A stretch of 15,894 nt of DNA from NCBI GenBank assembly GCA_017518025.1, contig JAFWWR010000357.1, positions 1 to 15,894 of the forward strand, in the 5' to 3' direction. The notes beneath the pieces are model-generated. The model was given only the letters and a program-made list of their open reading frames with translations, was not told where the DNA came from and ran no database searches. The translations under genes and the position numbers were made by a program. Of this stretch, positions 6,845 to 13,537 are shown piece by piece. Each line of letters begins with the position of its first letter. Within the stretch, counting starts at the first letter, position 1. This DNA comes from Clostridia bacterium. GTDB lineage: Bacteria > Bacillota > Clostridia > Oscillospirales > CAG-272.

Positions 6845-8400
6845 CAGTTATCCGCCTCCTTCACTAATGCGTTCATGTATATCAGCTTCCACGCGGGACC
6901 GTTGATTCCTTCTTCCTTGACAAAGTAGAACGTGCTGTTCATGGGGTCCGGCTGACGGGTACCGTTGTCGAGGATCATCTGCTTCACGAAATGAACGTCG
7001 CAGCAGAAGCAGTTGTCCGACAGCATAACGAAGTTCGTCACGCTCTCTTCCGTGAAAGGCGGATCGTCGAGAACGTGGATGCTCGTGAAGGTGATGTCAA
7101 CACCGTTGGCCCACGCCAGTGCGTTGTTGTAGAGTTCTGATCCCTCGACGAGATGTTCCGCGAGGGTATAGAATCCGTAAGCGTATCCCTCGAGGTCCTG
7201 AGTCAGGAACCTGCTGTACATCTCCGCGACTTCAAGCACGTTGATCTCTGCCGCTATGTCGTCCGGGATCGCCGACAGAGTTTCGGGAACGGGAGAAAGA
7301 TCTATCACGTCGGCCGAGGTATCCGCCTCGATCTTCTTGCCCGACGCGTCCGTTATCGCGATCTCCGCGTTCTTCTTCAGAACGGTGATCCTGTATTCGA
7401 GCCGGTCGGGAAGGGAACAGTACTCCGCGATCTGGGGCGGGGTCTCGCTTTCCTTCAGGATCGCTTTGTCTTTCGGGACGGCGGAGCCGTTCACCGATAC
7501 CGTATATTCCTCGGGGGCGTAAATGACTTTGTAGGTCAACGGGACTTTGCTCTTCCCGTCATATTCCATCCTGTTGCCGAATTCGTCGGATATTTCGATC
7601 TTCTGACCGGACGAGAGACTTACCGGATGGAACACCGTTCCGCCGGAAAGGACCGTTCCCTCGTCCGCCTTGCCGTCCACGGTGACAGTCAGCGCCTTCG
7701 GCAGGATGAGGACGGGAGTGACCGTATTCTTGGAGATCACGTGATCGGCGAGCTGGCCGCCCGGCGCGTATAGCGCGAACGTCGGGTCGAGGTACAACCC
7801 GTCCACGCGGTAATGCTTCAGGGAGTCGTCCTGCGCCTCTCCCTCCGCCGGCTTCACGAGGAAATCGTCGCTCACTTCAATGCCGTTTACTTTGGCGGTG
7901 AAATCCGACGGGATCGTGATGTCGTATCCGGTCGATTTGACCACCGGAGTCACGGATTCGATGGCGCAGTCGTAGAAGTCGAAGAAGAGCAGGTGAGTCC
8001 TCTTGTTCGCCATGTTGACTTTGATCTTCCCCAGCCGTACGTTCTCGTACTTGATGGCGTAGGTGATGCTCTTGTAGTTGCCGCTGTCGTCCGTTTCTTT
8101 TTCGTCCGCCTCGCAGGTAGTCTTCCCGGATGCCAGCATCCTGTAGTACTCTTCCTTCACGCTTTTGTCCGCTTCAAAAGGACCGGTTTCCACGTCGGGG
8201 ATGATAAAGTATTGTCCTATGGTGCCGTTCTGCGCCATGTTGACGATATCTTTCATCTCGTCCGCTGCGATCTTGTCGGGCTGGCACTTTTCATATTGCG
8301 AGAGGAAAAACTTCATCGCAATCAGCGCCGCCACGCAGAGAATGGCCAGAACGGAAACGTAGATCGCGAAGACAAACTTGAAATTGCTCTTCTTTTTCAT
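6844..8400 (-). CDS. bitopic envelope protein with repeated modules, function unknown
   Basis: 518 residues; no family is recognised with certainty. An N-terminal basic stretch and one helix (about 9-31) anchor it, with the rest outside the cell. Three related segments start with the pattern hT-V-DG/NG: FTAKVNG (167-173), LTVTVDG (237-243) and YTVSVNG (299-305). The last two also share a later EI-I-D--G---E pattern (about 268-280 and 345-358), so this is internal duplication. The C-terminal 130 residues (about 388-515) look like a compact alpha/beta domain ending in WKLIYMNALV, which resembles NTF2-like domains. Repeats plus NTF2-like tail recall TcaA-type envelope proteins, but that is a guess. 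A CFCC cluster sits at 464-467. An AGGGAG site lies 13 nt upstream, and the PAP2 gene ends 21 nt before the start. Confidence 0.8.
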   Translation of the reverse strand: MKKKSNFKFVFAIYVSVLAILCVAALIAMKFFLSQYEKCQPDKIAADEMKDIVNMAQNGTIGQYFIIPDVETGPFEADKSVKEEYYRMLASGKTTCEADEKETDDSGNYKSITYAIKYENVRLGKIKVNMANKRTHLLFFDFYDCAIESVTPVVKSTGYDITIPSDFTAKVNGIEVSDDFLVKPAEGEAQDDSLKHYRVDGLYLDPTFALYAPGGQLADHVISKNTVTPVLILPKALTVTVDGKADEGTVLSGGTVFHPVSLSSGQKIEISDEFGNRMEYDGKSKVPLTYKVIYAPEEYTVSVNGSAVPKDKAILKESETPPQIAEYCSLPDRLEYRITVLKKNAEIAITDASGKKIEADTSADVIDLSPVPETLSAIPDDIAAEINVLEVAEMYSRFLTQDLEGYAYGFYTLAEHLVEGSELYNNALAWANGVDITFTSIHVLDDPPFTEESVTNFVMLSDNCFCCDVHFVKQMILDNGTRQPDPMNSTFYFVKEEGINGPAWKLIYMNALVKEADN

Positions 8401-8421
8401 TCTCTTGCTAAATCTCCCTTG

Positions 8422-8997
8422 TCACGCGGACTTCTTGTCGGCGGTTTTTTTCTGAACGAGTTTCCAGATCGCGTCTATTATGAGACATCCGAGCACCGCG
8501 AAGATCAGTCCGAGGACGATCCCCGCCAGCACGTCGGTGGGGTAATGTACGTAAAGGTAGAGCCGCGAGAAGGAAATAAGTATCGCCAGGACGAGCGCGG
8601 CCCATCCGAAGCGTTTCCTCTCGCAGATCATAAGTACGCCCGCCGCCTCGAAACAGGAGAGCGTGTGGCCGGACGGGAAAGAGAAGTCCTTCAGCTTTGC
8701 GATGAGCAGGGGAATGTCCACTCCGTGCGCCGCCTGGTAGTCGTACGGTCGCTGCCGCGCCACGACGTTCTTGATGATCCCGTTCCCGATCGCCAGCCCG
8801 AGGATCAGAGCAACGCCCAGCTTCAGCCCGGTTTTCCTCGTCCTCTTGAAGAAGAGCATTATGACTGCCACTGCGATCCACAGGATACCCTTGTACCCGA
8901 GACTCGTTATGGCGACCATGATCTTGTCGAGCACGGGATTCCACAGCGTATTTCTGATCCACTCGAGTATCGAAATATCAAAGCCGGTAATATTCAT
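8422..8997 (-). CDS. PAP2-family membrane phosphatase
   Basis: A 191-residue multi-pass protein with the full PAP2 signature: KNVVARQRP (76-84, the KX6RP motif), PSGH (108-111) and SR-X5-H-X3-D (S144, R145, H151, D155). These residues form the vanadate-sensitive acid phosphatase site. Bacterial members dephosphorylate lipid phosphates such as undecaprenyl pyrophosphate or phosphatidylglycerol phosphate. Since it follows a glycosyltransferase-GtrA gene, recycling of a polyprenyl (pyro)phosphate carrier is the most likely job, but the substrate is inferred from context. A GGAGAG site precedes the ATG, and the glycosyltransferase gene ends 48 nt upstream. Confidence 0.92.
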   Translation of the reverse strand: MNITGFDISILEWIRNTLWNPVLDKIMVAITSLGYKGILWIAVAVIMLFFKRTRKTGLKLGVALILGLAIGNGIIKNVVARQRPYDYQAAHGVDIPLLIAKLKDFSFPSGHTLSCFEAAGVLMICERKRFGWAALVLAILISFSRLYLYVHYPTDVLAGIVLGLIFAVLGCLIIDAIWKLVQKKTADKKSA

Positions 8998-9014
8998 TTG
9001 TCACTCTCCGTTCC

Positions 9015-9047
9015 GAACACCGGGTCAGTCCGTGTTCCGATTTTTTT
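9015..9047 (+). other. terminator-like hairpin between operon genes
   Basis: GAACAC (9015-9020) pairs with GTGTTC (9032-9037), extended by GG/CC past a bulged C, and is followed on the plus strand by seven T at 9041-9047. Its polarity would stop plus-strand (antisense) transcription. On the minus strand it is only an intercistronic hairpin upstream of the PAP2 ribosome site. The T run overlaps the stop of the glycosyltransferase gene, so part of the sequence is constrained by coding. Confidence 0.4.
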
Positions 9048-10152
9048 ATTTGTTTTCTTCCGTTTCGTCGGCTTTTTTCTTGAACTTGCCTGAGTTGAAC
9101 ACCCATTGATTCTGTACTCTGAAGGTTATGAAGAACAGCGTGGTGTCGATCACTACCTTGATGAGCGTGTTCGCAATGGGCAGTTTCGCTTCAAGGATCT
9201 TGCTGACCCAGGTCGTAAAGCTTGCGGACATGAGCATCATGGGCACGGCGACGGCGGCGTACCTCAGCACCGTGTACTTGTTATGCTCGCCTCCGAAGAC
9301 AGTCTTCTTGTTGATTATATAGTTCACCGTTGCGGCGATGGTCCTTGATATGATGCAGAACAGGAAAACGAATAGCTTGCTGCCGCTGGGCGCGAAGAAA
9401 TGAAGCAGGATGTAGAAGATGAGATTGTCGATCAGAGAAGATGCCAGCGAGTTGCCCACGTATTTCAGCAGAGTCGAGTAGATCCTGATGCTGTCCCTGA
9501 TGGGCCTGAAATGGGAACCCTTGTTGTCGTCGTGATAGACGGTCTCGATCTTCAGTTCCTCATAGGGGACGTCCCTTTTTTTCAGCAGGACGAGGACGTT
9601 GGTCTCGTACTCGTACCTGTCGCCTGCCGCCTCCAGAGCGGTCATGACGTACTGCCTCGGGAACGCCCGAAGCCCCGTCTGCGTGTCGGTGATCTTCATA
9701 CCGAAGAACAGACGGAACACGAAAGACGTGACCCGGTTGCCGAATTTGCTTCTCGATGGGACCTCCTCGCCGGAGAAATCTCTTGACCCGAGGATCACCT
9801 TTCCGGACTCCGCCATCTGCTCGGAGCAGGAGACGATGTCCTTGACGGTATGCTGTCCGTCCGCGTCCGCGGTGACGACTCCGCTGGAGTTGGGATGCGT
9901 GTCCGCATAGTAAACAAGAGCCGTTTTGAGCGCCGCTCCCTTTCCGCGGTTCACGCGGTGTGTGAGAACGGTACACTTCGGCTCGGCCTTTAACTTGTCG
10001 AATATTTCGGCGAATTCGTCGCCCCCGCCGTCGTCCACAACGATGACGTCTTCAAAGCCGGCGTCTATAAGCTCCTTCACCAGGGGACAGAGCTTCTGAT
10101 CCGGCATATAAGCGGGGATAACGACGCTGACGCCGCTCACAACTGAATCCAT
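9046..10152 (-). CDS. GT2 glycosyltransferase fused to GtrA-like membrane domain
   Basis: 368 residues in two parts. Residues 1-215 are a GT-A fold family 2 transferase of the dolichyl-phosphate-mannose-synthase type: VVIPAY (10-15), VVDDGG (38-43), NRGKGAALKTAL (68-79), the metal-binding DAD (96-98) and DTQTGLRAFP (156-165). Such enzymes move a sugar from a nucleotide donor to polyprenyl phosphate at the inner face of the membrane. Residues about 230-352 form four hydrophobic helices of the GtrA type, a family proposed to flip polyprenyl-phosphate sugars. The fusion thus could make and translocate the same product. The sugar and carrier are not readable from sequence. An AAAGGGAGA site (10169-10161) precedes the start. 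It is the first gene of the envelope operon. Confidence 0.93.
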   Translation of the reverse strand: MDSVVSGVSVVIPAYMPDQKLCPLVKELIDAGFEDVIVVDDGGGDEFAEIFDKLKAEPKCTVLTHRVNRGKGAALKTALVYYADTHPNSSGVVTADADGQHTVKDIVSCSEQMAESGKVILGSRDFSGEEVPSRSKFGNRVTSFVFRLFFGMKITDTQTGLRAFPRQYVMTALEAAGDRYEYETNVLVLLKKRDVPYEELKIETVYHDDNKGSHFRPIRDSIRIYSTLLKYVGNSLASSLIDNLIFYILLHFFAPSGSKLFVFLFCIISRTIAATVNYIINKKTVFGGEHNKYTVLRYAAVAVPMMLMSASFTTWVSKILEAKLPIANTLIKVVIDTTLFFITFRVQNQWVFNSGKFKKKADETEENK

Positions 10153-10261
10153 GTTATCGGTCTCCCTTTGACCGCCCCGGTCGGTCCGTGCGGATCCGAC
10201 GGCCGGCGATCGTTCCTGAATGTTGGGGTGACACGGAGTGCCACTTTAGATATACTAATGT

Positions 10262-10290
10262 ATTTTATCATTATTCTACGCCAAAATCAA
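10262..10290 (-). promoter_or_regulatory. promoter of the envelope operon
   Basis: On the minus strand TTGATT (10290-10285) and TAAAAT (10267-10262) lie 17 bp apart. Transcription should start near 10255, giving a leader of about 100 nt with two hairpins: GTGGCAC-TCC-GTGTCAC (10244-10228), and a second one between 10200 and 10180 pairing GTCGG with CCGAC. No known riboswitch is recognised there. Confidence 0.7.
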
Positions 10291-10310
10291 CAACAAAATA
10301 CTTTTTGACC

Positions 10311-12776
10311 CTATTTTTGCGCGGGTTTGTCGATTTTTTCCGTTTTTTCGCCTGTTTTTTCCCTCTCCCAGAACGCGCGCAGCACTGCGGTCAGCTCATC
10401 CGCGTCCGTCGCTCTCTTCACCGGCTGCCAGGACTCGGGGAAAAGGGAGGCCGCGCCGGGGTCTCCGAGCCGGTGGTCGATCAGTACGGCGACGCCGCGG
10501 TCGCTCTCGGTCCTGATGACTCTTCCCACCGCCTGCTGGATCTTGTTCATGGCGGGGAACAGGTAAGCGAATTCGTACCCCTGTTCGTACTTGTTCTGGT
10601 AGTATTCGCTCATCATATTGAGGTGAGAGCTGATGCCGGAAAGCCCCGCCCCGACGATAATGACCCCGATCAGCGAATCGCCTGTAAGGTCGATCCCCTC
10701 GGAAAACATCCCGCCGAGGACGGAAAATCCGGTCACGGCGTCGTATTCTCTTGAGGAGAAGATCGAGAGGAAACGCGCCCGTTCCGACTTCGTCATTGAG
10801 CGTTTCTGCATCACCGCCGGCTGCTCCGGCTTCAGTTTCAGGTATTCGCGGCACACCGTTTTCATATATTCATACGACGGGAAGTAGACGATATACTTGC
10901 CCCTTTTCGCGTTCACGGTCCGGTCTATCGCCTCCGCGACGGCGGAAGCGGTCTTTTCGCGGTCGGTGAGGCGGGTGCTCACGGCGTCGAAAACCGTCAC
11001 CGACAGATTTTCTCTGTCGAAGGGGGAATCAAGCTCCAGCACGGATCCGTCGTCGAAACCCATTACGCCGGTGAAGTATTCTCTCGGGCTGAGCGTCGCG
11101 GAGAACATGACCGCGCCGTCGGACAGAGCCGTGCGGCGGGATATTATCTCCGACGGATCGAGGCACATCATGGAGCAGGTGAGACCGTCTCCCTCCCGTT
11201 CCGCCAGAAAACGGAACCGGTCGTCGCTTTCCTCCACGGCGTAGAGCACCGCAGAGAGGCGGTCGGTCAGCCGCTTGAACGTCTCCCGGTGCTCCGAGCC
11301 CTTTCTCGTGAAGGGCAGCGCGGCGCCCAGAAGCGACGACAGCGCGGATGCGAGGACCGGCGGGAATTCCCTCGAGGTGTAATATCCGGTCAGCCGTTCT
11401 TCTCCCTCCGTCTCCCGCACCGACAGAGTGTCCCGGCACGCGTCGCGAACGTCGGAGAAGGCGGACGCGGCGTTGGAAAGAGCCGACAGGAGCGAGTCGT
11501 CCGTCACGGCGCCCGATTTGAGGAGAGACGCCGTTTCGGCGAGATCGTCCGGCGACACGGAGGCGGAATACATAGACCTGACCCGGTCCGGCAGGTTGTG
11601 CGCCTCGTCTATGAGGAATACGTATTTTTCGTCCCGCTCGCCGTCCCGCTCCCGGGCGGCGAAATACCGGCGGAACGAGACTTTCCTGTCGTAAACGTAG
11701 TTGTAGTCGCATATCACGACTTCGCAGAAGAGACTGACGTCGAGAGACAGCTCGTATGGACACACGCGGTACTTTTTCGCGATGGCGGTCAGCGTCTCGC
11801 GGGTCAGGATGGGACCCGCTTCCGCCGCCTCGGCGGCCGCCTCCGATTCGCGGCGCGCATAAGGCACGAAAACGCCGTTTTCATAGACGTCGCCCGTCAT
11901 GGCGCAGCCGAAGCACCCCTCGGAGTACCCTCCGGTGGAGCACAGCTTTTCCTTCGCCTCGATCATCACCGTGCGCACGTGCGGGGCGCTTTTTGACTGC
12001 AGCTCCATGCAGTCGAGCGCCGCTTTCCCGGTCACGTTCTTCGCCGTGAGGTAAAAAACCTTGTCGCAGTAGCCGCCGGCGATGGATTTCAGCGCCGGAT
12101 AGAGCACGGAAACGGTCTTGCCGATGCCCGTGGGAGCGCAGACAAGCAGTTTTTTTCCGAGTCTTATCGTTTTCATAGTCTCCGTCATGAGATCCCGCTG
12201 ACCCTGCCGTATCCCCTCGTAAGGGAAACGGAGCGCGGAAAGCTCCTCCGCACGGACGGTGCCTTTTTCCCAGGCGAGCTGGATGAAGGGCGCGGCGCGG
12301 CGGACAAGCGTTCCGGTCAGTGAAAGGAGCTCTTCCGCGGTAAACGTTTTTTCGAGAGACGCGGATCCGTCGCCGCCGTCGAAGGTGATTCTGACCTTGA
12401 CGTCGGTTATTCCGGTGTCCCTGCAATACGCGTAGGCGTCGACCACGGCGCGGGCGAGAAGAGACGGATCGGCGGACGGAGAGATCCGCGAGGGGAGCTT
12501 TCGTACCGCCTTTGACGCACACACCGCGGGAAGGCCGTCCGCAGAGGAGTAAACCGCCTCCGCACGGGACTCGACGATAACGCGCGCGCCGTCGGCGTCG
12601 TCGGGGAAGGGAACGCGGGTCGCCGCGTCACGCGCGGAGATCTCGTCGCCTTCCTTCGCGTATCCGTCGAAGGTCTCGTATCCGTCCGGCGCGCCCCGCT
12701 CAGGCCTGCGGTACGCAAAAAGGGCGAGCTTGTCCGATCTGACGATAACGGCATCTGCCGATCTGTCGTATTTCAC
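10311..12776 (-). CDS. XPD/DinG-type Fe-S ATP-dependent helicase with N-terminal nuclease-like domain
   Basis: An 821-residue superfamily 2 helicase, presumably 5'-3' on DNA. An N-terminal domain (1-180) precedes the helicase. Motifs are FPYEGIRQGQRD (184-195), Walker A APTGIGKT (214-221), four cysteines C279, C288, C291 and C339 placed as for the XPD iron-sulfur cluster, DEAH (390-393), SAT (559-561), EGID (693-696) and QQAVGRVIR (747-755). Homologues with this layout carry an N-terminal PD-(D/E)XK nuclease fold. Here the corresponding segment reads RAEA (71-74) and CASK (86-89), so catalytic acids seem lost. The start chosen is GTG, preceded by GGGGGTGA at a 5-nt spacing. An in-frame ATG at 12791 has no ribosome site. 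It follows the RadC-like gene in one operon. A role in DNA repair is inferred from family. Confidence 0.9.
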   Translation of the reverse strand: MKYDRSADAVIVRSDKLALFAYRRPERGAPDGYETFDGYAKEGDEISARDAATRVPFPDDADGARVIVESRAEAVYSSADGLPAVCASKAVRKLPSRISPSADPSLLARAVVDAYAYCRDTGITDVKVRITFDGGDGSASLEKTFTAEELLSLTGTLVRRAAPFIQLAWEKGTVRAEELSALRFPYEGIRQGQRDLMTETMKTIRLGKKLLVCAPTGIGKTVSVLYPALKSIAGGYCDKVFYLTAKNVTGKAALDCMELQSKSAPHVRTVMIEAKEKLCSTGGYSEGCFGCAMTGDVYENGVFVPYARRESEAAAEAAEAGPILTRETLTAIAKKYRVCPYELSLDVSLFCEVVICDYNYVYDRKVSFRRYFAARERDGERDEKYVFLIDEAHNLPDRVRSMYSASVSPDDLAETASLLKSGAVTDDSLLSALSNAASAFSDVRDACRDTLSVRETEGEERLTGYYTSREFPPVLASALSSLLGAALPFTRKGSEHRETFKRLTDRLSAVLYAVEESDDRFRFLAEREGDGLTCSMMCLDPSEIISRRTALSDGAVMFSATLSPREYFTGVMGFDDGSVLELDSPFDRENLSVTVFDAVSTRLTDREKTASAVAEAIDRTVNAKRGKYIVYFPSYEYMKTVCREYLKLKPEQPAVMQKRSMTKSERARFLSIFSSREYDAVTGFSVLGGMFSEGIDLTGDSLIGVIIVGAGLSGISSHLNMMSEYYQNKYEQGYEFAYLFPAMNKIQQAVGRVIRTESDRGVAVLIDHRLGDPGAASLFPESWQPVKRATDADELTAVLRAFWEREKTGEKTEKIDKPAQK

Positions 12777-12819
12777 GGTGCTCACCCCCATTTAATTATG
12801 CAAATGTATAAAAGCCGGA

Positions 12820-13335
12820 TCACCTTATTTCAAGCGACTTTCCGTCGTATCGCTTTTTCCAGAATCCGTCGGTTTTCATGGTCGTGTAGTCGGCGCCGGA
12901 CACGATGAAGTGATCGGCGTAAACGACCTCTCTCCCCTCAAAGTACCGCTCCACCGAGGCGGTGGTCGCTGCGTCCGCAGAAGATGGCGTGGGTCTTCCC
13001 GTCACGTGGTTGTGCGCGAGAATGAACGACGCGGCGCCGAGCCGTGAGGCGGAGTCGAGGATTATATCGTAAAACTTGTTCGAAAAAACGTACTCCCCGT
13101 TCTGAAGAGGGCATTCGCCCAGAAGCGTCCCGTTTTTCGAGAAGAACAGAGCCATTCCGTACTCCTCTTTCATCCCGTAGAACCTCAGCACAAGGTACGC
13201 CCCTGTTTTTTCCCTGGTGAGGAACGGAGACTTCTCCATCTCGTCCAGGACAGAGCGGATCACCGTCGCCGACGCCACTGTTAGGTCCGATCCCGCGACG
13301 GGAGAATGACGTCCTTCAATACCTGATTTCACCAT
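12820..13335 (-). CDS. short RadC-like JAMM/MPN+ domain protein
   Basis: 171 residues carrying the RadC-type metal-binding motif ILAHNHVTGRPTPSSADAA, with H108, H110 and D121 in the HXH-X10-D arrangement of JAMM metalloproteins. Full RadC proteins are about 220-230 residues and begin with a helix-hairpin-helix region; that part is missing, so this is a JAB-domain-only form. The reading frame is open further upstream (to 13476), but a strong promoter lies inside that extension. The ATG at 13335 has AAGGAAG just ahead (13346-13340), so the shorter start is chosen. RadC function is not established; a DNA-related role is suggested only by the helicase downstream in the same unit. Confidence 0.88.
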   Translation of the reverse strand: MVKSGIEGRHSPVAGSDLTVASATVIRSVLDEMEKSPFLTREKTGAYLVLRFYGMKEEYGMALFFSKNGTLLGECPLQNGEYVFSNKFYDIILDSASRLGAASFILAHNHVTGRPTPSSADAATTASVERYFEGREVVYADHFIVSGADYTTMKTDGFWKKRYDGKSLEIR

Positions 13336-13374
13336 ATTGCTTCCTTGCTGTCCGATCACAAATGTGTTGTCTAC

Positions 13375-13403
13375 AGTATACAGCAAAGACCCGCTCAAGT
13401 CAA
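13375..13403 (-). promoter_or_regulatory. promoter of the RadC-like/helicase operon
   Basis: On the minus strand TTGACT (13403-13398) and TATACT (13380-13375) lie 17 bp apart. The predicted start near 13368 leaves a leader of about 33 nt to the ATG at 13335. It rules out the longer upstream reading of the RadC-like gene. Confidence 0.82.
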
Positions 13404-13426
13404 TACGGTTCCGCCCCTGAGGACAT

Positions 13427-13459
13427 TCCGGTTTTTGTCGCCGAAAGAGGCGAACCGGA
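13427..13459. repeat. two-part inverted repeat between divergent promoters
   Basis: TCCGGT (13427-13432) pairs with ACCGGA (13454-13459), and inside it TCGCC (13438-13442) pairs with GGCGA (13449-13453) around GAAAGA. It lies between the two divergent promoters, upstream of both -35 boxes, so it is in neither predicted transcript. An operator for a dimeric regulator or chance are both possible. Confidence 0.45.
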
Positions 13460-13469
13460 GCGAAAACTA

Positions 13470-13498
13470 TTGACAACGGGAGAAAAAAATGCTAACAT
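13470..13498 (+). promoter_or_regulatory. promoter of the surface protein gene
   Basis: Perfect TTGACA at 13470-13475 and TAACAT at 13493-13498 with a 17-bp spacer. Transcription should start near 13505, giving a leader of about 33 nt. Confidence 0.8.
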
Positions 13499-13537
13499 AA
13501 TTAAGAAATACATCACAAAAGGGGATATGAGCTCAAT

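Noticed and set aside
7813..9093. 426-codon plus-strand frame across the PAP2 gene and its neighbour
   Set aside because: It opposes two minus-strand genes, one with full catalytic motifs, and has no recognisable domain.
11289..11996. 235-codon plus-strand frame inside the helicase region
   Set aside because: Antisense shadow of a helicase with intact motifs; Arg-rich and without a ribosome site.
13336..13476. 47-residue N-terminal extension of the RadC-like protein
   Set aside because: A near-consensus promoter (13375-13403) lies inside it, no ribosome site precedes its ATG, and the residues match no RadC N-terminus.
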